Below are positions 16,172 through 25,086 of a DNA stretch of 57,197 nucleotides, in pieces; the first letter of the stretch is position 1; each line of letters begins with the position of its first letter. The notes under the pieces were generated by a model, which saw only the letters and a list, made by a program, of their open reading frames with translations, was not told where the DNA came from and did no database searches. The position numbers were made by a program, and so were the translations under genes. Source of the DNA: Novosphingobium capsulatum (lineage in GTDB: Bacteria > Pseudomonadota > Alphaproteobacteria > Sphingomonadales > Sphingomonadaceae); NCBI GenBank assembly GCA_015661825.1, contig DQVI01000182.1, positions 1-57,197 on the forward strand, given 5' to 3'.

Positions 16172-16951
16172 TCAAACAAACACCATGCCGCCATCGGCCA
16201 TGATGCTCTGCCCGGTGGTGAAGCCGCTTTCCGGGGAAGCGAGGAAGCGTGCGACGCCGACCAGGTCCTGCGGCGTTGAGGGGCGGCCCAGCACGGCGCC
16301 TGCCGCAAAGGTTTCGAAAGCCTCCTGCGGTCTGGAGGTCAGCGCATTGTCCTGAAAACCGCGGTCGATGGTCTTCCACATGTCGGTGGCGACCACGCCC
16401 GGACAGATGGCGTTGACGCGGATCCTGTCCTTGCCAAAGGCGCGCGCGGCGGTCTGGGTCAGGGCCACGACGGCAAATTTGCTCGCCGAATAATGGCCCA
16501 GCGGCTCATAGCCCTGCTTGCCCGCGATGGAGGCGGTGTTGATGATCGAGCCGCCGGTGCCCTGTGCCAGCATCTGGCGGACGGCCTCCTGTGTGCCGAT
16601 CAGCACGCCCAGCGCGTTGATCTCCATCACCGCGCGGAAATCCTCCTCGGTGATGTCGAGAAAAGGGCGGACCTGGGCGATGCCCGCATTGTTGAACATC
16701 ACGTCCAATCCGCCGAAATCGGCCACCGCCAGACCGATCGCCGCGCGCACCGAAGCCCGGTCCCGCACATCGACGCGGATGGCGCGTGCATGCCTGCCGA
16801 TGCTGTCGGCGACCGCCTGCGCCTTGTCTTCATCGATATCGCCGATCACCACACGGGCGCCCGATTCCGCTACTCCACGCGCAATCGCAGCGCCGATTCC
16901 CTGCCCGGCGCCGTTGATGACAACGCGCACGCCATTCAGATCGATGGCCAT
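16172..16951 (-). CDS. Short-chain dehydrogenase/reductase (SDR)
   Basis: A 259-residue classical SDR. The cofactor motif is NGAGQGIG near residue 13, with Asp in VVIGDID suggesting NAD(H) preference. NNAG lies near residue 90, the catalytic Ser in NTASIAG, and the Tyr/Lys pair in YSASK. It should interconvert a hydroxyl and a keto group. The ATG at 16951 has GGGAGAG upstream; an in-frame ATG at 16966 is less likely. A consensus sigma-54 promoter lies 33-48 bp upstream. It is the first gene of the catabolic operon with the flavoprotein monooxygenase, so both probably act on the same substrate chain. Confidence 0.87.
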   Translation of the reverse strand: MAIDLNGVRVVINGAGQGIGAAIARGVAESGARVVIGDIDEDKAQAVADSIGRHARAIRVDVRDRASVRAAIGLAVADFGGLDVMFNNAGIAQVRPFLDITEEDFRAVMEINALGVLIGTQEAVRQMLAQGTGGSIINTASIAGKQGYEPLGHYSASKFAVVALTQTAARAFGKDRIRVNAICPGVVATDMWKTIDRGFQDNALTSRPQEAFETFAAGAVLGRPSTPQDLVGVARFLASPESGFTTGQSIMADGGMVFV

Positions 16952-16983
16952 CTCAGTCTCTCCCATGTGTTTGTGAAGTGCTT

Positions 16984-16999
16984 TGCAAACGCCGTGCCA
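16984..16999 (-). promoter_or_regulatory. Sigma-54 (-24/-12) promoter of the SDR-monooxygenase operon
   Basis: On the minus strand the sequence reads TGGCACG-GCGT-TTGCA, an exact match to the TGGCACG-N4-TTGCW sigma-54 consensus. The -12 element is 33 bp from the SDR start codon, leaving a leader of about 20-25 nt. An enhancer-binding protein is encoded at 18106-19992 and is the obvious activator. Confidence 0.88.
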
Positions 17000-17064
17000 A
17001 AGGCTTGAAAGCGCTGTTTTCCCGGTGATGGCGCAACGATGGCCGGCTGTTTGCAACGCTGCGG

Positions 17065-17091
17065 CGCCACACCGGCGCCACAGCTGTGGCG
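17065..17091. promoter_or_regulatory. Putative enhancer-binding-protein site upstream of the SDR operon
   Basis: A perfect 16-bp palindrome, CGCCACAGCTGTGGCG (17076-17091), with an extra CGCCACA half-site at 17065-17071. It lies roughly 65-105 bp upstream of the -24/-12 promoter, the usual distance for a sigma-54 activator. The same half-site makes up the palindrome upstream of the outer-membrane protein gene. Assignment to the adjacent regulator is inference. Confidence 0.65.
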
Positions 17092-17093
17092 GG

Positions 17094-17960
17094 TCAGAAA
17101 ATCAGCGCGAATTTGAGATAGGCGGCGTTGGTGGCGGTCACATTGCGGCCATCAATGCTGCGGGAATAGCGCGCCGTGATCGCCACTTTCTTCGACAGGG
17201 TCAGAACCGTGCCCGCCCCCAGCGCCACATCATGCCCGGGCAGGGACGCCAGACCCGCCCCATCGCGATAGCGGCTGGCATCGTTCTTCTGCCAGTCGAA
17301 GGACAAGAAGGGTTCCAGCGGGGTTTTGGTCTTCAGGCTGGCGCGGATGTTGGCGTGATAGCTGTTGCCCTTATCGATATCGGGATCGCGGCCATTGTGG
17401 CGATTGCCGCGAAAAATCGCCCCGACATTGCCGCCGATACTGCCCAGCGGATGCTCGATGTCGAAGAAGGCCGAAGTGTAGCTGGCCCAGAAATCATTGG
17501 TCACTTCATGCGCGCCGATGGGCACGCTCACGAAGCTTTGCACGCCCAGCGTGCTGTTCCGGGAAGGCTTCATCCACACCGCAAAACCGGTCAGCGGATC
17601 GCCAAAGCCACTGGCTTTCAGGCCCGGTCCGGTCAATCGCACCTCGGGCTGGATATATTCATAGGCGAAGCCTACGCCGGGCAGCTTGTCGAAAGTCCAG
17701 AAGCGGACATATTTGGTGAGGCCCACCATCAGGTCGGTGTCCGGGCCCTGCTGCCGCTTCCCCCGGTCGTCATAGGCGCGCGAGCCGGAATTGTACTCGC
17801 CATACTGGACCAGGGCGTTGAACGGCTTGAAATCGACCGGCAAGTCATATTCATGCGGGCCGATCACGGCGAAAGTAATGTCTTCGGCATTGGCCTGCCC
17901 GGCCAGCCCCAGCCAGGCCGATATGGCGCAGCCTATCGTTGCGATTTTGATCGCCTTCAT
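17094..17960 (-). CDS. Outer-membrane protein of the MetA/SphA phenol-degradation family
   Basis: A 288-residue protein with a signal peptide (residues 1-25, KIATIGCAISAWLGLAGQANA, cut after ANA). The beta-rich body has alternating hydrophobic residues and ends in aromatic FALIF, as in outer-membrane beta-barrels. GVGFAYEYIQPEVRL, GFAVWMKPS and LGAGTVLTLSKKVAITARYS fit the MetA-pathway phenol-degradation (SphA-like) family, thought to help uptake of hydrophobic compounds. The ATG at 17960 has GGAGGGTGAGG upstream. It has its own sigma-54 promoter, with a small T-loop hairpin (17970-17989) in the leader. It lies between the regulator and the catabolic operon. Confidence 0.78.
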   Translation of the reverse strand: MKAIKIATIGCAISAWLGLAGQANAEDITFAVIGPHEYDLPVDFKPFNALVQYGEYNSGSRAYDDRGKRQQGPDTDLMVGLTKYVRFWTFDKLPGVGFAYEYIQPEVRLTGPGLKASGFGDPLTGFAVWMKPSRNSTLGVQSFVSVPIGAHEVTNDFWASYTSAFFDIEHPLGSIGGNVGAIFRGNRHNGRDPDIDKGNSYHANIRASLKTKTPLEPFLSFDWQKNDASRYRDGAGLASLPGHDVALGAGTVLTLSKKVAITARYSRSIDGRNVTATNAAYLKFALIF

Positions 17961-17998
17961 CCTCACCCTCCGGACATTTTTTTGTCTGGAGGGTGCCC

Positions 17999-18014
17999 AG
18001 CAATCACCGTGCCA
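17999..18014 (-). promoter_or_regulatory. Sigma-54 (-24/-12) promoter of the outer-membrane protein gene
   Basis: On the minus strand the sequence reads TGGCACG-GTGA-TTGCT, again an exact sigma-54 consensus. The -12 element is about 40 bp from the start codon at 17960. TGGCACGG and its preceding TT are shared with the second promoter of this cluster, so the two form a small regulon. Confidence 0.88.
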
Positions 18015-18064
18015 AAGGCATAATCGGCGCAAAGCCGGTCTTTTTCAGAGGCCTCCCGTGGCAG

Positions 18065-18100
18065 CATCTGTGGCGGCACCTGTAGCGGGCGCCACAGATG
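18065..18100. promoter_or_regulatory. Putative enhancer-binding-protein site upstream of the outer-membrane protein gene
   Basis: A perfect inverted repeat with 11-bp arms, CATCTGTGGCG (18065-18075) and CGCCACAGATG (18090-18100), separated by 14 bp. Its inner halves are the same CGCCACA sequence as the site near 17065-17091. It lies about 50-85 bp upstream of the -24/-12 promoter and just past the regulator stop codon. This is the best candidate operator of the adjacent enhancer-binding protein. Confidence 0.72.
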
Positions 18101-18105
18101 CGGCA

Positions 18106-19992
18106 TCAATTGTGTGGCGTGATGCCCAGCCGTTTGATGCGGCGGTGGATGGTGGTGCGGTCGACCTCAAGCCGCCGCGCGGCTTCCGACACGTTCCAGT
18201 TGCAGGCCACAAGCGCCGCGCGCAGCCCGGCGGCCTCGTCATCTCCTGCCAGATCGCCGGGGGCCAGATAGTCGGGCAGATCGTCGCAATCGATGATGCC
18301 ACTGTCGCTCAGGGCTGCCGCGACGGCGATCACATTGTCCAGCTCGCGGATGTTGCCCGGCCAACGGTGGGCGTGAAGGAGCGCCCGCGCCGTGGCGGTC
18401 ATCGCCAGCGGAATCTCCCTGCCATCATGATCAAGGCCATGGCGCACCAGCAGGCGATCGAGAATCCAGCCAAAATCGCTGCGTTCGCGCAAAGGAGGCA
18501 GGCGCAGGGTGGCCGCACTCAGGCGATAGAAAAGGTCTTCCCGGAACCGCCCTTCTTCCACCAGTGAAGTCAGGGACCGGTGCGAGGCGGAGACCACCCG
18601 CAGATCGACCTTGCGCGGGGCCAGCGCGCCGACAGGCTGCACCTCGCCTTCGGCCAGCACCCTGAGCAACCGGCTCTGGAGGGGCAGGGCCATGTCGCCG
18701 ATTTCGTCCAGAAAGAGCGTCCCGCCATCGGCCTGCTCGATCAGCCCCTTGCGGCCTTTGGGCGCCGCACCGGTAAACGCGCCGGCGGTGTGGCCGAACA
18801 GCTCGCTTTCGATCAGCTGCTCGGGGATCGCCGCGCAGTTGATCGCGATAAACGGCCCCTTGCGCCCGCTGGCGTCATGCACGGCGCGGGCCAGATGCTC
18901 CTTGCCAGACCCGGTTTCACCCTGGATCAGGATCGGCAAGGCCGTGCGCGCCAGCTTGGCGGTCTTGAGCTGGAGCGCCGCCATATCCGCGCCTTCGCCC
19001 AGATTGCTGATCGAGGCGGGAAGGCTTGTGCCCCGCACCATGCCGGAGCGCACCGGCTTGGGCTCGATGGCATGAGCGAACAGGGCATGGCCATCGCGCA
19101 TCCGCACCAGCCGCTCCTGCGTGGCACGCTGGCGGGTCAGTTCGGGCAGGACATCGAGGTCGAGATCGAAGAAATCCGTCACGGGCCGCCCGATCAGATC
19201 GGGGCTGCTGCGCCAATCCTGCTCGATGGCGCGGCTGAGCACTTGCGCGCCGATATGGGTCATCCCCGCGATCCGCCCGTTCTGGTCGAGCGCGATCGCC
19301 GCTTCGGGATCGACATCGACGAATTCGGGCGAGCGCGCGAAACGCAGGACCCATTGGTGCCGGGTCTGCGCCATCAGATTGGCCAGTTCGATGCGCCGCG
19401 CCGTCGCCCGCACCAGATGCAGCGCCAGGTTCTGGCTGGGCTTGGGGATCGGCGAGGAGAGCAGGGACAGGTCCAGCACCGCGGTCAACCGCCCCAGCAT
19501 GTCGTAAATCGGCGCTGCCGTGCACGAGAGCGCGATATGGGTCGCATCGAAATGGTCGGCCTGATGGATCGTCAGCGCCTCGCCGGTGGCAAGGCAGGAA
19601 CCGACCGCGGACGTGCCACTGCCCGGCTCGGCCCATTGCGAGCCGGGATAGAGGCCGGCTTTGCGCAGATTGCCATCCAGTTGCGGATCGCCGATGAAAT
19701 CGACCGTCACGCCCTGGCTGTCGGCCAGCAGCAGCACATAGCCTTGATCGGCGACCTGACCATAGAGCCGCTCCAGCCCGGACCGCGCGATGGCCACCAG
19801 TTCCTCGGATTGCTGGCGATGCTCCTTCAATCGCTCCCCCGGAACGATCACGGCTTCGCAAAGACGACCCGGATCGAGGCGATAATCGTCCAGGCAGCGC
19901 CGCCAGGACTGGATGACCGTCGCATCGCGATTGACCGCCAGGCCTTGTGCCGCCCGCTCGATCTCGCGCACGTGTTCTGCGTGAGCCAGCAT
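18106..19992 (-). CDS. Sigma-54-dependent enhancer-binding protein (AcoR-like)
   Basis: A 628-residue activator. A GAF-type sensor region occupies about residues 75-215 (GSGTSAVGSCLATGEALTIHQADHF is typical of AcoR), and a PAS-like linker follows (about 225-310). The AAA+ domain has Walker A GETGSGKE (358-365), the sigma-54-contacting loop GAFTGA (404-409) and Walker B TLFLDEIGD (425-433). A Fis-type helix-turn-helix ends the protein (WNVSEAARRLEVDRTTIHRRIKRLG). The ATG at 19992 is preferred; the open frame to 20196 adds 68 Arg/Pro-rich residues. Both targets with -24/-12 promoters lie directly downstream. The inducer is probably a small alcohol, diol or ketone, by analogy with AcoR. Confidence 0.9.
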   Translation of the reverse strand: MLAHAEHVREIERAAQGLAVNRDATVIQSWRRCLDDYRLDPGRLCEAVIVPGERLKEHRQQSEELVAIARSGLERLYGQVADQGYVLLLADSQGVTVDFIGDPQLDGNLRKAGLYPGSQWAEPGSGTSAVGSCLATGEALTIHQADHFDATHIALSCTAAPIYDMLGRLTAVLDLSLLSSPIPKPSQNLALHLVRATARRIELANLMAQTRHQWVLRFARSPEFVDVDPEAAIALDQNGRIAGMTHIGAQVLSRAIEQDWRSSPDLIGRPVTDFFDLDLDVLPELTRQRATQERLVRMRDGHALFAHAIEPKPVRSGMVRGTSLPASISNLGEGADMAALQLKTAKLARTALPILIQGETGSGKEHLARAVHDASGRKGPFIAINCAAIPEQLIESELFGHTAGAFTGAAPKGRKGLIEQADGGTLFLDEIGDMALPLQSRLLRVLAEGEVQPVGALAPRKVDLRVVSASHRSLTSLVEEGRFREDLFYRLSAATLRLPPLRERSDFGWILDRLLVRHGLDHDGREIPLAMTATARALLHAHRWPGNIRELDNVIAVAAALSDSGIIDCDDLPDYLAPGDLAGDDEAAGLRAALVACNWNVSEAARRLEVDRTTIHRRIKRLGITPHN

Positions 19993-20149
19993 GCATATCC
20001 GCGACCGCCTTGCGACCGCCGCGCCTCTCCTATGTTTTGACGCAGTCTGCCCGAGGCGGACCGGCGATGCAACCGGAACACCGCCTTCTCCCGCCAGACG
20101 CGCTTCGACAGGACCAGGCACGCCTTGCCGGTTTGATGGCCGGCTTGAT

Positions 20150-20186
20150 GGATGGCGGCACCCTCGCGCGTGAGATGCCGCCATCC
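20150..20186 (-). terminator. Terminator-like hairpin after the nitroreductase gene
   Basis: A perfect 11-bp inverted repeat, GGATGGCGGCA (20150-20160) and TGCCGCCATCC (20176-20186). The inner bases CTC/GAG could extend the stem. It begins 11 nt beyond the nitroreductase stop codon on the minus strand. There is no U-run, but the stem is strong enough to end or protect the transcript. Confidence 0.5.
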
Positions 20187-20196
20187 CGAGGGGCAA

Positions 20197-20835
20197 TTAC
20201 CGGATTTCGGTCACGAAGCTGGCGCGATCACGGCGGACTTTCTTGAGATTGACCAGCCAATCGCCTTCTTCCTGCCGATACCCCAGCGGAAGCAGGATCA
20301 CGCTGCGCAGATTGCGTGCCTTCAGGCCGAGGATCTCGTCAACGGCCGCAGGATCGAAGCCTTCCATCGGCGTGGAATCGACCTCTTCGAAAGCGGCCGC
20401 CACCAGCGCCGATCCGAGCCCGATATAGGCCTGACGCGCCGCAGCCTGATAATTGGCCTCGGTGCTGCGGCTGGCGATGATCCCCAGCAACTGCTGGCGG
20501 TAATTTTCCCAGCCTTCGTTGACAAAGCCGCGCACTTCATTGGTGAGATCGAACATCATGTTGACGCGCTCGGGGGTGATGTCGTCCCAGGCGGCGAAAA
20601 CCAGCAGATGTGAACACTCCGTGACCTGCGCCTGATTCCAGGCCACGGCGCGGATCTTCTCGCGGATCTCGGGATTGGTCACCAGCAGCAGTTCGAAAGG
20701 CTGGAGCCCGCTTGAAGTGGCGGTCAGCCGGACGGCCTCGATGATCCGGTCGATCTTTTCAGTCGGGACGGTCCTGGCAGGGTCGAATTTCTTGGTCGCA
20801 TAGCGCCAGGACAGTTTCTCGATCAGCGTGCTCAT
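20197..20835 (-). CDS. Nitroreductase family NAD(P)H-dependent oxidoreductase (NfsB-like)
   Basis: A 212-residue FMN flavoprotein of the nitroreductase family. The FMN-binding N-terminus is WRYATKKFD, with RLTATSSGLQPFELLLV, VFAAW and LVAAAFEEVDSTPMEGFDP further along. These enzymes reduce quinones or nitroaromatics with NAD(P)H as obligate dimers. The ATG at 20835 has AAGGAATT upstream. It is a single-gene unit between kdpE and the sigma-54 regulator; a hairpin lies just after it. A physiological substrate cannot be read from the sequence. Confidence 0.87.
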   Translation of the reverse strand: MSTLIEKLSWRYATKKFDPARTVPTEKIDRIIEAVRLTATSSGLQPFELLLVTNPEIREKIRAVAWNQAQVTECSHLLVFAAWDDITPERVNMMFDLTNEVRGFVNEGWENYRQQLLGIIASRSTEANYQAAARQAYIGLGSALVAAAFEEVDSTPMEGFDPAAVDEILGLKARNLRSVILLPLGYRQEEGDWLVNLKKVRRDRASFVTEIR

Positions 20836-21051
20836 GTCGAATTCCTTGCTAGCCCCCGAGGGGGAAGGCGGGGCGTGCGGAAAAGATGCAGCCCCGTTAC
20901 CCTTGAGATATTTTCGTCGCAGTTCCCGATCAAGGCCCGAGCGAGGAGATCGCCGAGGCTGATCGATGCAAGGGGAATGACAAAAGGGCGGGCGTCTTCA
21001 TGCGGGCGGGGCCGACGGGATGGCGGGCTCTCTGCCCGTCGGCAAGCCGGA

Positions 21052-21756
21052 TTACGGCACCACGGGGCGGCTGGCGTCGGTCAGGAGGCGATAGCCGATG
21101 CCCGGTTCGTTGCGGATCATGCTGTGTTCGACAGGCACGTCTTCGAGTTTCCGGCGCAGCCCGCGTGCGGCCACGCGCAGATATTCGACGGACTGTTCCT
21201 GTCCCGGCCCCCAGACCGCGCGCAGGATCGCCGCGTGCGAGAGGACGCGGCCCGGATGGCGGGCGAGTTCGGCCAGAAAGCCGTATTCCTTGGGGCTGAG
21301 ATGGACTTCTACCCCGTCGCGGTAGACCAGCCGCGCGGCCAGATCGAGCGTGACCGGGCCGAAGCGCAGCACGGGGTCGGGCGTTTCGGCCAGCAGGCGG
21401 TTGCGCAGCGCCACGCGGATGCGGGCGAGCACCTCGTCGGTGTCGAAGGGCTTGGTGACATAGTCGTCGGCGCCCAGATCGAGCGCGGCGACTTTCTCGG
21501 TGGTTGCATCGCGCGCCGAGATGACCAGCAGCGCGGCTTTTGCGGCCTTGATCGCGGCGATCAGTTCGAGGCCGTCGCGGTCGGGCAGGCCGAGGTCGAG
21601 CAGGACCAGATCGGGCTTGTCGATGGCCAGCGCAGCCAGCGCCTCGCGCGCGTTGGCGGCCTCGACGACAGCGAGCCCCGCGCGGGCAAGGCCAGCCCTG
21701 AGCAGGCGGCGGATGGCCATTTCATCGTCCACCACCAGGATTTTCGCGGACGTCAT
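21052..21756 (-). CDS. kdpE: KdpE, potassium-responsive OmpR-family response regulator
   Basis: A 234-residue OmpR/PhoB-type regulator. The receiver domain has acidic residues in ILVVDDE, phospho-acceptor D54 in LVLLDLGLPD and Lys in YVTKPFDTDE. The winged-helix output domain (about 130-225) contains LSPKEYGFLAELARHPGRVLSH and the recognition helix region YLRVAARGLRRKLE, with RNEPGIGYRL at the wing. The start codon overlaps the kdpD stop as ATGA. It activates the kdpFABC genes on low K+ or turgor signals passed through KdpD. Confidence 0.93.
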   Translation of the reverse strand: MTSAKILVVDDEMAIRRLLRAGLARAGLAVVEAANAREALAALAIDKPDLVLLDLGLPDRDGLELIAAIKAAKAALLVISARDATTEKVAALDLGADDYVTKPFDTDEVLARIRVALRNRLLAETPDPVLRFGPVTLDLAARLVYRDGVEVHLSPKEYGFLAELARHPGRVLSHAAILRAVWGPGQEQSVEYLRVAARGLRRKLEDVPVEHSMIRNEPGIGYRLLTDASRPVVP

Positions 21757-24479
21757 GGCCGATCCTCCCAGAGTTGTGTTTCTGCCATGTGCAGGGTGAA
21801 GCAGGCGCCCTTGCGGTCATCGCGATTGGCGGCTGATACGCGCAGGCCCATGGCTTGCGCAAACCCCTTGACGATCGCCAGCCCCAGGCCCGTGCCGCCC
21901 TGCCGGTCAGACCCTTCGAGACGGGTGAAGCGCTCGAACACCATGGTTTCGGTTCCCGCAGGCAGGCCTTCGCCTTCGTCGAGCACGCACAAGTCGAGTC
22001 CCTGGGGCAGGCGCCGCGCGACAAGGGTAATCGGGCGGTCGGGCGGGCTGTATTGCGCAGCATTCTGGATCAGGTTGATCAGGCAATGGTGCAGCAACCG
22101 GGCATCGAGCCGCACCAGCGGGAGGTCGGGTGCGATTGCGATATGGAGCGGGCGACTGCCGAGCAGGCGGCGCAAGTCGTGGATCGCGCTGGTGACCGCT
22201 TCGGCAAGGTCGACCGGCTCGATATGGAGTTCGACCGCGCCGGTCTCGATGCGCACCATGTCGAGCAGATTGGCGACGAAGCGCTGCAAGCGCTCGGCTT
22301 CGGCGCGGGCCATGGTCAGGACTTTGTCCTGTTCGGCCGAGGCGGGCACGAGATCGCCCAGCAGCCCGATCACGGCGGTGAGCGGGGTGCGCAAGTCGTG
22401 GCTGACCGACGAGAGCAGCGCCGCGCGCAAGGCATCGCGTTCCTCCAGACGTTTCATCTGCGCCTGTTCGGCCTCCAGCCGGGCGCGGTCGAGCGCCAGT
22501 CCGGTCTGGTCGAGAAAGCTGGTGAGCAGGGGCAGCAGGTCTGCGCGCACCGGTTGCCCGGCATCCGGGTTGGCCACCCCGAACACGGCCAGTGCCCTGC
22601 CGCCCGCCTCGACCGGCAGGAACAGCCATTCGGCCGCGCCCAGCGTGTCCGAGCCGCGCCCGGCGGGGCGGCGGTTGTCGAGCGCCCATTGCGCGACGAC
22701 ATGATCGAGCGGCGGCAACGTGATCTCGGGCGGGCTGGCGGCCAGGATGTGCAGGCCTTCGGGATTGGGCATCAGCAGCACGGTGCGGGTGCCGAGCAGG
22801 CTGGCGCTTTCCTCGCACAGGACGGCGGCGATCCGGCCCGTCGCGCTCTGTCCGGTCAGGCGCCGCGCGAAGCCTGCCAGCGTCTGGCTGCGCGCGGCGC
22901 TCGCACGCGAAAACTGCGCCGTATCGCGCAGGCGCCCGGCCATGTGGCTGACGGCAAGGGCGACCGCGAGCAGGACCACGGCGGTGATGATGTTCTGCGG
23001 ATCGGCGATGGTGAGGGTGTGAAGTGGCGGAATGAAGAAGAAATTGTAGGCCAGCAGCGAGGTCAGCGCGGTGATGATCCCGGTCCACAGGCCAAAGCAG
23101 CTGGCCGCGAGCAGGACCGGCAACAGGTAGAGCAGGGCGACGTTGGTGATGTTGCCAAGGCTGGCGATGAAGGTGCCAAGGAGGGTCACGGCGGCGACCA
23201 TCAGGCCCGAGAGCAGCAGGCCGGGGAGGGCCAGACTGCCGGTCTGAAACCCGGAAAAGGGCGCGCGGAGCCCTGACGTGGCGCGCTGCTGCGCGGGGAC
23301 GACATGGAGCGCCAGATCGCCGGTATCGGCCAGCAGGCGCTGTTCGAGCGACCGGCCTTTGAGCGCCCGGCACGCCCGCCCCAGGGGCCACCAGCGACCC
23401 GCCCGGCCCGAGGCGCCCAGAACCAGAACCGTCGCGCGCAATTCCCCGGCGATCTGCGTGATCCCCTGCGCCACATCGGCGGCAGGAACGGTCATCACTT
23501 GCGCGCCCAGTTGGGCGGCCAGATGGAGGGTGGCGGTCAGGGCCTCGTCGTGGGCGGCAGGATGGGGGGTCTCGACATGGACCGCCGCCCATGGCGCGGC
23601 GAGGGAATCGGCAAGCCGCTTGCCCGCGCGCACCACTTTGTCTGCCGCCGGGCCGCCGCCCACTGCCACCAGCACGCGTTCGCCCACGCCGAACGTGCCC
23701 GCAACCGCATGGGCGCGCAGATGGTCGAGCATCTGTGCATCGACCGTCCGGGCCGCACGGCGCAGCGCCAGTTCGCGCAGTGCGCTCAGGTTCGACTTGG
23801 AAAAGAAGTGGCTGAGCGCGCGGCTGGCCTCCTGCGGGACATAGACCTTGCCCGCCTTGAGCCGCGCGATCAGCTCGTCGGGCGGGATGTCGACCACCTC
23901 GATCTCGGCAGCGTCGAGCACGCGGTCGGGCAGGGTCTCGCGCACGCGGACGCGGGTGAACGAGGCGACAAGGTCGTTGAGGCTTTCGAGGTGCTGGACG
24001 TTGAGTGTCGAGAACACGTCGATCCCGGCGTCGAGCACTTCCTCCACGTCCTGCCAGCGCTTGTCATGGCGGATGGCGGCATGGTTGCCAGAGTAGCCGC
24101 CAGCACTGCCGGCAGAGTAGCCGGGCGGCGCGACATTGGTGTGGGCCAGTTCGTCGATCAGCACCAGCGCGGGGTGGCGGGCGAGGATGGCGTCGAGGTC
24201 CATCTCGTGGAGCACCTGCCCGTGATGGTCGATGGCGCGGCGCGGGATGATCTCGAAACCGGCCATGCGCGCCTCGGTCTCGGCGCGGCCATGGGTCTCG
24301 ATCACCCCGATCACCACGTCCTCGCCCGCCTCGCGGCGCTGGGCTGCCTCGCTCAGCATCTCGCAGGTCTTGCCAACGCCGGGCGCCGCCCCAAGGAAGA
24401 CCTTGAGGCGGCCCCGGCGTTTGCCTTCGGGCGCGAGCGTGCGCAGCAGGGCATCGGGATCGGGACGCATGGCATTCAT
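21753..24479 (-). CDS. kdpD: KdpD, potassium sensor histidine kinase
   Basis: A 908-residue sensor kinase. The N-terminal KdpD domain has the Walker A sequence GAAPGVGKT (30-38) and LVLIDELAHTN. A universal-stress-protein-like domain follows, then four clustered membrane helices (about 410-510, including LLYLLPVLLAASCFGLWTG). A GAF-like region, HisKA SSVSHDLRTPLTAVIG and HATPase_c GGTGLGLAIVKGF complete the protein. The ATG at 24479 has GAGGGAC upstream; the frame is open to 24539. It lies 7 nt after kdpC and overlaps kdpE by four bases. The full kinase/regulator pair means the operon should be under its own control. Confidence 0.93.
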   Translation of the reverse strand: MNAMRPDPDALLRTLAPEGKRRGRLKVFLGAAPGVGKTCEMLSEAAQRREAGEDVVIGVIETHGRAETEARMAGFEIIPRRAIDHHGQVLHEMDLDAILARHPALVLIDELAHTNVAPPGYSAGSAGGYSGNHAAIRHDKRWQDVEEVLDAGIDVFSTLNVQHLESLNDLVASFTRVRVRETLPDRVLDAAEIEVVDIPPDELIARLKAGKVYVPQEASRALSHFFSKSNLSALRELALRRAARTVDAQMLDHLRAHAVAGTFGVGERVLVAVGGGPAADKVVRAGKRLADSLAAPWAAVHVETPHPAAHDEALTATLHLAAQLGAQVMTVPAADVAQGITQIAGELRATVLVLGASGRAGRWWPLGRACRALKGRSLEQRLLADTGDLALHVVPAQQRATSGLRAPFSGFQTGSLALPGLLLSGLMVAAVTLLGTFIASLGNITNVALLYLLPVLLAASCFGLWTGIITALTSLLAYNFFFIPPLHTLTIADPQNIITAVVLLAVALAVSHMAGRLRDTAQFSRASAARSQTLAGFARRLTGQSATGRIAAVLCEESASLLGTRTVLLMPNPEGLHILAASPPEITLPPLDHVVAQWALDNRRPAGRGSDTLGAAEWLFLPVEAGGRALAVFGVANPDAGQPVRADLLPLLTSFLDQTGLALDRARLEAEQAQMKRLEERDALRAALLSSVSHDLRTPLTAVIGLLGDLVPASAEQDKVLTMARAEAERLQRFVANLLDMVRIETGAVELHIEPVDLAEAVTSAIHDLRRLLGSRPLHIAIAPDLPLVRLDARLLHHCLINLIQNAAQYSPPDRPITLVARRLPQGLDLCVLDEGEGLPAGTETMVFERFTRLEGSDRQGGTGLGLAIVKGFAQAMGLRVSAANRDDRKGACFTLHMAETQLWEDRP

Positions 24480-24486
24480 GCGTCCC

Positions 24487-25074
24487 TCATGCGCCCGTAT
24501 GCCCCGCTTCGTCGAGCGCCAGATTGAGGCGCAGGACATTGACGCGCGGTTCGCCCAGAACGCCGCCCATCGGTGTCTCGATGCAGGCGCGCACCAGCGC
24601 GTCGAGCCGGGCTTGCGGGATGTGGCGGGCCGCTGCCACGCGGGGGATCTGCCAAAAAGCCGCCTCGGGGCTGATATGGGGATCGAGCCCCGAGGCGGAA
24701 GTGGTCACCAACGCAGGCGGGATGGCGTGGTGATTCTCGGAAGCGAGTGCGGCGCTGTCACGGGCGATGCGGTCGGCCAGACTTTGCGAGGCCGGGCCAA
24801 GGTTGGACCCGGACGAGGCGCTCGCGTCATAGCCATTGGCACCGGCAGCCGAGGGGCGCGGGTGGAAATAGCCGGGCGCGGCAAACCCCTGCGCGAGCAG
24901 GTCGGAGCCCACGACCTGCCCGCCGCGCACGATCAGGCTGCCATTGGCCTGTTTGGGAAAGGCCAGCTGGCCAAGGCCGGTGACCAGCGCGGGATAGGCC
25001 CCGCCCAGCAGCAGGGCAAAGCCTGCGGTCATCACGGCAGCGGGGCGCAGGGCGGAAGCGAAAGTGGAAAGCAT
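24487..25074 (-). CDS. kdpC: KdpC, potassium-transporting ATPase subunit C
   Basis: A 195-residue subunit with one N-terminal membrane helix (about residues 10-32). A periplasmic domain follows, containing QANGSLI, GSDLLAQ, YFHPRPSAAG, GSNLGPASQSL and the conserved VTTSASGLDPHISPEAA. KdpC stabilises nucleotide binding by KdpB in the high-affinity K+ pump. Length and motifs match the family. It lies between kdpB (12 nt) and kdpD (7 nt) on the minus strand. Confidence 0.94.
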   Translation of the reverse strand: MLSTFASALRPAAVMTAGFALLLGGAYPALVTGLGQLAFPKQANGSLIVRGGQVVGSDLLAQGFAAPGYFHPRPSAAGANGYDASASSGSNLGPASQSLADRIARDSAALASENHHAIPPALVTTSASGLDPHISPEAAFWQIPRVAAARHIPQARLDALVRACIETPMGGVLGEPRVNVLRLNLALDEAGHTGA

Positions 25075-25086
25075 GGGGTTTCTCCC

